Shown here one piece after another: positions 1 to 3,223 of a stretch of DNA of 5,340 bases. The position numbers and the translations under genes were made by a program. The notes under the pieces are model-generated. The model was given only the letters and a program-made list of their open reading frames with translations. It was not told the origin of the DNA and made no database searches. The stretch's first letter is position 1, and each line of letters starts with the position of its first letter. The DNA lies in NCBI GenBank assembly GCA_026193295.1, contig JAPHSB010000103.1, positions 1 through 5,340 of the forward strand, in the 5' to 3' direction. Source of the stretch: Lysobacterales bacterium. GTDB taxonomy: Bacteria; Pseudomonadota; Gammaproteobacteria; Xanthomonadales; SZUA-36.

Positions 1-200
1 ATCGCTCCATTACGGAAGCGCGCGAGGTACTCGGGCACACGGATGACGCCGTGCGAGTCGATACCCCACAAATTGCTCTGCACCAGGCAGTCGGCGATGT
101 CCGCCGCGTGGGGCTGGCTGCAACCGGTGTCTTCGAACAATCCCGCGACGAAAAGGCGGAGGCGGTCGGCCCGCACCCTGACTTCCACTGCAGGCGCCAT
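1..200 (-). CDS. LDH2-family (malate/L-lactate type) NAD(P)-dependent 2-hydroxyacid dehydrogenase, N-terminal part
   Basis: This is the first 66 codons of a gene that continues past the left edge. The translation starts MAPAVEVRVRADRLRLFVAG and has the N-terminal layout of the Ldh_2 family: a helix ending in a 'DTGCS' turn (residues 24-28), an alanine-rich helix with ADIADCLVQSNLWG (33-46), then the hallmark D48-S49-H50-G51 followed by VIRVPEYLARFRNG. Family members are soluble enzymes that interconvert 2-hydroxyacids and 2-ketoacids with NAD(P), for example malate, ureidoglycolate, sulfolactate and 2,3-diketogulonate. The substrate cannot be read from this fragment. The ATG at 200 has a perfect AGGAGG seven bases upstream, inside the end of the lactonase gene, and lies two bases after that gene's stop. 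It is therefore the third gene of the leftward operon. A full-length member is usually around 330-360 residues, so about four fifths are missing here. Family assignment is fairly sure; function within it is open. Confidence 0.85.
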   Translation of the reverse strand, partial: MAPAVEVRVRADRLRLFVAGLFEDTGCSQPHAADIADCLVQSNLWGIDSHGVIRVPEYLARFRNGA

Positions 201-202
201 GC

Positions 203-1141
203 TCAAGCCTCCTTGTTGCTCGCCGGTACGGCCTGACCCGGAACGAATGGGCAATGACCGGGGATCTTCACTCGCAGCCGGTAAATCGATTGCCGCGCGG
301 TGACGAGCAGATCCTGCAGATCATCTCCGCCCCAGGTGAAGTTGGCCGGCACTTCAGGCATGCGGATAATGCCGAGCCGCTCGCCGTCAGGGTCGAAGAC
401 ATGGATGCCACCCGAGCCGCAACAGTAAAGATGGCCGGCGCAGTCGGCTTTCATGCCGTCGGCCACGCCCGGCTCGCTGCCGCCCGTTTCCGCGAACAGC
501 CGACCATTGCGCAACGTCCCGTCCACCGCGACCTCGAAAACCCGTATGTGCTGCCGCACGGTGTCGTTGATGAACAGGCGCGACTCATCGACCGAGAAAC
601 ACAGACCGTTCGGCCCGGCGAAATCATCCACCAGCAGGGTGAGTTTGCGGGACTCGGGATCGAGCCGATAAACACCCTGGAAATCCAGTTCCTGCTCCCG
701 CAGCACGCCGTGGGTCGCGTTGCGGCCATAGGGCGGATCGGTAAAGTAGATTCCGCCATCGCTTTTCACGACGATGTCATTGGGGCTGTTGAGTTGCTTG
801 CCCTCGAAATGCGCGGCGAGGACTTCATAGCTGCCGGCCAGGTCGACCCGGCTCACGCGGCTGCCCGCGTGCTCGCAGACCAGCAGCCGGCCCTGCGGAT
901 CCCAGGTCGTGCCATTGGCCATGAAGCTGGGGGCGCGGAAGGTGCTGACGCCGTCGCCTTCGTGCCAGCGATATTGGGCGTTGCCGATGATGTCGCTGAA
1001 ATACAGCACTTCCTCGGCGGCGTGCCAGGAGGGGCCCTCGACGAAGCGGAAGCCCGTGGCCAGGCGCTCCGGCACGCTGCTTGCGTCGACAATGTCGCCG
1101 AGCCGGCCGGCTTGTTCTGGATTCAGCTTGGGAGGGGGCAT
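203..1141 (-). CDS. SMP-30/gluconolactonase/LRE-family lactonase
   Basis: 312-residue soluble protein of the SMP-30/gluconolactonase beta-propeller family, whose members are metal-dependent lactonases that open sugar lactones or related cyclic esters. The family's metal and substrate residues are all in place: E35 in FVEGPSW, N121 in LNSPNDIVV, N178 in GPNGLCFS and D228 in GVADGMKAD. Repeated propeller strands are visible, for example EVLYFSDI, GRLLVCEH, GGIYFTDPPYG and SRLFINDT. There is no signal peptide, so it should be cytoplasmic. The frame is open back to 1315, but that part overlaps the corrinoid gene and is not family-like. I chose the ATG at 1141, 22 bases after the corrinoid stop and about 34 residues before the EGPSW motif, as is normal in the family. 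Its own ribosome site is weak (GAGCGGA), so coupling to the upstream gene is plausible. The lactone is unknown; pairing with a 2-hydroxyacid dehydrogenase suggests a sugar-acid or hydroxyacid pathway. Confidence 0.93.
   Translation of the reverse strand: MPPPKLNPEQAGRLGDIVDASSVPERLATGFRFVEGPSWHAAEEVLYFSDIIGNAQYRWHEGDGVSTFRAPSFMANGTTWDPQGRLLVCEHAGSRVSRVDLAGSYEVLAAHFEGKQLNSPNDIVVKSDGGIYFTDPPYGRNATHGVLREQELDFQGVYRLDPESRKLTLLVDDFAGPNGLCFSVDESRLFINDTVRQHIRVFEVAVDGTLRNGRLFAETGGSEPGVADGMKADCAGHLYCCGSGGIHVFDPDGERLGIIRMPEVPANFTWGGDDLQDLLVTARQSIYRLRVKIPGHCPFVPGQAVPASNKEA
208..213 (-). promoter_or_regulatory. Shine-Dalgarno site of the LDH2-family gene
   Basis: On the minus strand this reads AGGAGG, the full anti-16S complement, with a seven-base spacer to the ATG at 200. 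It lies within the last codons of the upstream lactonase gene, which stops at 203. That arrangement fixes the LDH2 start and suggests translational coupling. Confidence 0.85.
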
Positions 1142-1163
1142 GTTGGTCAGAAATCCGCTCGCA

Positions 1164-1811
1164 TCAGGCCGCGGTCGCAGCCAGGCCCAACGATGAGCGG
1201 ACCGCCCGGACCGCATCAGAAGCATCGACGCCGAATTCATCGGCACCGATTTCGCGCGCGAAGTCGGGTGTAATCGCGGCGCCACCGACAACGATCTTGA
1301 TGTCGTCACGAGCACTGAAGTGCTCGATGACCGGGCGCATTTCGCCGCGGGTCGTGCTCAGCAGCGCGCTGAGGCACACCACCTGCGCGCCACGGTCCAC
1401 GGCAGCCTGGTACGTATCAATCCGGCAATCCACGCCGAGGTCATCCACCTCGAAGCCGGAGCCCTTGAGCATCATCACCACCAGGTTCTTGCCGATGTCG
1501 TGCAGGTCGCCCTTGACCGAGCCGATGCAGACGCGGGCGACCGGTTCGCGCCCCGACTGCACCAGCAGCGGCTCGAGGATGTCCATGCCGGCCTGCATCG
1601 CCTTGGCGGCGACCAGCATTTCTGGAATGAAAACTTCGTTACGTGAAAACTGGTTGCCGACTTCCCGCAGCGCCGGGATCATCGTCGTGTTCAACATCTC
1701 GACGACATTTACACCGGCGTCGACCTGTTCCTGGACGATCTCGGCCACCACGTCGCGCTCACCGAATACGATGGCGTCCCATAATTCGTCATTGATTGCC
1801 ATGCTGGTCAT
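1164..1811 (-). CDS. Methyltransferase cognate corrinoid protein (cobalamin-binding, MtaC/MtbC/MttC-like)
   Basis: 215-residue protein with the two-part build of methyl-carrier corrinoid proteins. Residues about 5-90 are a B12-binding methionine synthase cap-like helical domain (NDELWDAIVFGERD, then IPALREVGNQFSRNEVFIPE). Residues about 91-210 are the Rossmann-like cobalamin domain. The full base-off/His-on signature is present: D102-L-H104-D-I-G107, where H104 is the lower cobalt ligand, S148-A-L150, and G176-G177. Such proteins shuttle a methyl group from a substrate-specific methyltransferase (MttB-, MtaB- or MtrH-like) to an acceptor such as tetrahydrofolate. No such partner is in this window. 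It is the first gene of the leftward operon. Two starts are close: ATG 1811 (AGGAG only three bases away) and ATG 1802 (MAINDELW, twelve bases away). Neither spacing is ideal; I keep 1811. The protein is soluble. Family call is very sure, substrate unknown. Confidence 0.95.
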   Translation of the reverse strand: MTSMAINDELWDAIVFGERDVVAEIVQEQVDAGVNVVEMLNTTMIPALREVGNQFSRNEVFIPEMLVAAKAMQAGMDILEPLLVQSGREPVARVCIGSVKGDLHDIGKNLVVMMLKGSGFEVDDLGVDCRIDTYQAAVDRGAQVVCLSALLSTTRGEMRPVIEHFSARDDIKIVVGGAAITPDFAREIGADEFGVDASDAVRAVRSSLGLAATAA

Positions 1812-1827
1812 CCGCTCCTGTGCCCTT

Positions 1828-1841
1828 CCGGGACACCCCGG
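1828..1841 (-). other. Small hairpin in the corrinoid-gene leader
   Basis: CCGGG and CCCGG form a perfect five-base stem around a four-base loop (GTGT in the RNA). It lies between the predicted start point (about 1850) and the AGGAG ribosome site at 1819-1815. It has no U-tract, so it is not a terminator. It could protect the messenger's 5' end or be chance. Confidence 0.35.
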
Positions 1842-1856
1842 CCTCACAAGCAAGAG

Positions 1857-1884
1857 ATTAGCGTTTTAATGACATCGAAGTCAA
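1857..1884 (-). promoter_or_regulatory. Putative promoter of the corrinoid-lactonase-dehydrogenase operon
   Basis: On the minus strand, TTGACT (1884-1879) matches the -35 hexamer at five of six bases and is followed after 16 bases by GCTAAT (1862-1857), a weaker -10 with four of six. Transcription would start near 1850, giving a leader of about 40 bases. The -35 lies inside the near-copy palindrome at 1870-1883, so a bound regulator would touch the polymerase site directly. The weak -10 fits a promoter that needs an activator. The prediction is by eye. Confidence 0.5.
1870..1883. repeat. Operator-like palindrome, site 0 (TGACATCGAAGTCA)
   Basis: A 14-base palindrome with one mismatched pair and TGAC/GTCA arms. 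The centre is ATCGAA rather than TTCGAA. It matches the common form TGAYTTCGAAGTCA built from the other sites and overlaps the -35 of the leftward promoter. It is the copy closest to the corrinoid gene. Confidence 0.55.
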
Positions 1885-1922
1885 TTCTGTAATTCAACTG
1901 AAAAACAGCAGTTTGAAATGGA

Positions 1923-1936
1923 TTGATCTACATCAA
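1923..1936. promoter_or_regulatory. FNR/Anr-type binding box (TTGATCTACATCAA)
   Basis: TTGAT and ATCAA are perfect inverted half-sites separated by four bases, which is the consensus operator of FNR/Anr/Dnr regulators of the Crp family (TTGAT-N4-ATCAA). FNR is an iron-sulfur protein active without oxygen. The centre (1929.5) is about 80 bases upstream of the predicted leftward start and about 224 upstream of the rightward one. The first distance is near the spacing used by class I activator sites, so the corrinoid operon is the more likely target. A Crp/Dnr-type relative could bind instead. Confidence 0.7.
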
Positions 1937-1960
1937 CTGGTAAATGAGTTGCGCCTTTTT

Positions 1961-1979
1961 GCATTCGAAGTAATTTACT
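1961..1979. repeat. TTCGAA palindrome, site 1, with adjoining inverted repeat
   Basis: TTCGAA at 1964-1969 is followed directly by AGTAA-T-TTACT (1969-1979), itself a perfect inverted repeat. The string TTCGAAGTAAT is nearly repeated at site 2 (TTCGAAAGTAAT, one extra A). The site lies between the FNR box and the other sites. Confidence 0.5.
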
Positions 1980-2016
1980 CGTCACAGCTTTTTCAGACTG
2001 CGCTGGCATTGGGCTG

Positions 2017-2042
2017 TTCGAAAGTAATAGACTTCGAAATCA
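2017..2042. repeat. Paired TTCGAA palindromes, sites 2 and 3
   Basis: TTCGAA occurs at 2017-2022 and again at 2033-2038, centres 16 bases apart. Together they make an imperfect inverted repeat, TTCGAAAGT - five bases - ACTTCGAA. Read on the minus strand, site 3 (2042-2031) is TGATTTCGAAGT, the same extended sequence as site 4. Confidence 0.55.
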
Positions 2043-2117
2043 AGCCAAGAACATCTATATAACCTATTGTTTATTTTTGCTTTAATTTATTGCCTCACCC
2101 AACTTTATCCTGAATAA

Positions 2118-2146
2118 TTGAATGTATTGTGATTTCGAAGTATATT
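2118..2146 (+). promoter_or_regulatory. Putative promoter of the SnoaL-hydrolase operon
   Basis: TTGAAT (2118-2123) and TATATT (2141-2146) are separated by exactly 17 bases, a good sigma-70-type pair. Transcription would start near 2153, leaving a leader of about 48 bases before the ATG at 2201. Palindrome site 4 fills the end of the spacer and its flank runs into the -10; site 5 covers the start point. That is a classical repression layout, so this promoter is probably strong but held off by a regulator. The prediction is by eye. Confidence 0.6.
2130..2143. repeat. TTCGAA palindrome, site 4 (TGATTTCGAAGTAT)
   Basis: TTCGAA at 2134-2139 sits within the -35/-10 spacer of the rightward promoter, and its right flank overlaps the -10. 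It shares the 11-base string TGATTTCGAAG with site 5, centre to centre 23 bases, roughly two helical turns. Confidence 0.6.
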
Positions 2147-2152
2147 CGACGC

Positions 2153-2166
2153 TGATTTCGAAGATC
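2153..2166. repeat. TTCGAA palindrome, site 5 (TGATTTCGAAGATC)
   Basis: TTCGAA at 2157-2162, directly at and after the predicted rightward start point. It shares TGATTTCGAAG with site 4. A protein on this site would block initiation or early elongation. Confidence 0.6.
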
Positions 2167-2200
2167 TGCCCTGGACTGCGCAGGAATACAAAAGAATAAG

Positions 2201-3223
2201 ATGAACGAAAACCCGAGACACAGCGCCTCAACCACGGGTCAGGAACAACCGGCCTACGGGGCGGATTGTTCGGTGACCGATTACATCCTCGGCATCACCT
2301 TCGAGATATGGGAAGAGGGCCGAGTCGACAAAATCCTCGAGTATTACAGCGAGGATTGCCCGGTCTACGGTCTCGACGGCATCACGCGCGGCGCGGCGCA
2401 GATGGTCGAGCAGACACACGCGACGCTCAAGGCCTTCCCCGATCGCCTGCTGCTCGGTGATGACGTCATCTGGACCGGCACGGTATCGAATGGCTTTTCC
2501 TCTCATCGCGTGCTCAGCCCCATGACCAACCTGGGCGACTCGGCATTCGGACCGGCCACGGGCCGCAGCGTGCGCGTCATGAACATGGCGGACTGCGAGA
2601 TCACCGACAGCCAGATTTCCCGCGAGTGGCTGGTCCGCGACAACCTGGCGCTGGTCCGGCAACTGGGGTTCGACCCCATGAAGTCGGCGCGCGCCCTGGC
2701 GGCGGGATTAAACAGTGAATTGAGCGAGTGGCTGAGGCAGGAATACAAGCGAGTGATTGGGAGTCATTCCGCCCTGGACATTCCCGCTCCCTGGCACGGC
2801 AGCGACGATGCCGAGATGGCCCATCGCGTTCTGACAAACTGTTGGCTCGAAGGCAACCGGCGGCAGTTGGAGTCGGTCTACGCGCCCTACTCCGTTCTGC
2901 ACCGTGCGCCGCTGCGAATCTATTCCGGCCGGGACGAATTGCTGGCCCACTACGACGCGTGGCGCAGGGTGATGCCGGACGCAAAAATCAGTATCGACCA
3001 TGTCTGTGGCCAACCCTTTGGCGCGGACGGCAGGCACATTGCGGTCCGCTGGGGCGTGGCCGGCACCCAGCAGGACGCGTTTTCCGGCTGTGAAGCCAGC
3101 GGCCAGCCACTGTTCATCCTCGGGGTGACTCACTGGCGCGTGCTGGCCGGGCGTATCATTTCCGAATGGACGGTTTTCGACGAACTCGCCCTGATGGCGC
3201 AGTCGCTGAGCAGGAACGGGTGA
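2201..3223 (+). CDS. Protein with two SnoaL-like (NTF2-fold) domains, 'ester cyclase' type
   Basis: 340-residue soluble protein. It has two SnoaL/NTF2-like cone-fold domains in tandem. The first, about residues 27-157, carries FEIWEEGRVDKILEYYSED, the FPDR turn (79-82), a GDDVIW strand, SSHRVLSP, and the late EWLVRDNLALVRQLG. The second, about 203-335, carries LTNCWLEGNRRQLESVYA, a GRDELLAHYDAWRRVMPDAK helix-turn, GRHIAVRW, and IISEWTVFDELALMAQ. The fold makes a pocket used by polyketide cyclases, isomerases, dehydratases and pure ligand binders, so the activity cannot be named. Conserved charged residues (the HRV and EW-VRD motifs) suggest a real pocket rather than a scaffold. The ATG at 2201 has only a poor ribosome site (AGGA, 15 bases off), but no better start exists. 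It opens the rightward operon and overlaps the next gene by four bases, so the two products are probably made together. Divergence from the corrinoid operon suggests a shared substrate. Confidence 0.87.
   Translation: MNENPRHSASTTGQEQPAYGADCSVTDYILGITFEIWEEGRVDKILEYYSEDCPVYGLDGITRGAAQMVEQTHATLKAFPDRLLLGDDVIWTGTVSNGFSSHRVLSPMTNLGDSAFGPATGRSVRVMNMADCEITDSQISREWLVRDNLALVRQLGFDPMKSARALAAGLNSELSEWLRQEYKRVIGSHSALDIPAPWHGSDDAEMAHRVLTNCWLEGNRRQLESVYAPYSVLHRAPLRIYSGRDELLAHYDAWRRVMPDAKISIDHVCGQPFGADGRHIAVRWGVAGTQQDAFSGCEASGQPLFILGVTHWRVLAGRIISEWTVFDELALMAQSLSRNG

Larger units (their letters stand above)
1812..2200. promoter_or_regulatory. AT-rich divergent regulatory region between the two operons
   Basis: 389 bases without a credible gene, separating the leftward corrinoid operon from the rightward SnoaL-hydrolase operon. 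From about 1860 to 2160 the GC content falls to roughly 35-40 percent, against roughly 60 percent or more in the genes. It holds two putative promoters, a perfect FNR-type box and a set of TTCGAA palindromes, listed separately. The stretch 2043-2117 is very AT-rich and could help open or bend the DNA; I see no discrete site there. No terminator hairpin and no cobalamin riboswitch were seen. Confidence 0.85.

Noticed and set aside
254..1273. Long open frame of 339 codons on the plus strand, antisense to the lactonase gene
   Set aside because: It lies opposite the clearly SMP-30-like gene, has no recognisable domain and no good ribosome site; it is the usual antisense shadow in GC-rich DNA.
1142..1315. 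Longer lactonase start at 1315, giving 58 more residues
   Set aside because: The extra part overlaps the end of the corrinoid gene in another frame, is Arg/Ser-rich and has no family resemblance; the ATG at 1141 gives a normal-length protein.
1935..1960. Possible rho-independent terminator ending in the T-run at 1956-1960
   Set aside because: Only a four-base AACT/AGTT stem precedes it and it is not GC-rich. No gene ends nearby on that strand.
1812..2200. Cobalamin riboswitch upstream of the corrinoid gene
   Set aside because: I saw no B12-box-like sequence, and the predicted leader of about 40 bases is far too short for that fold.
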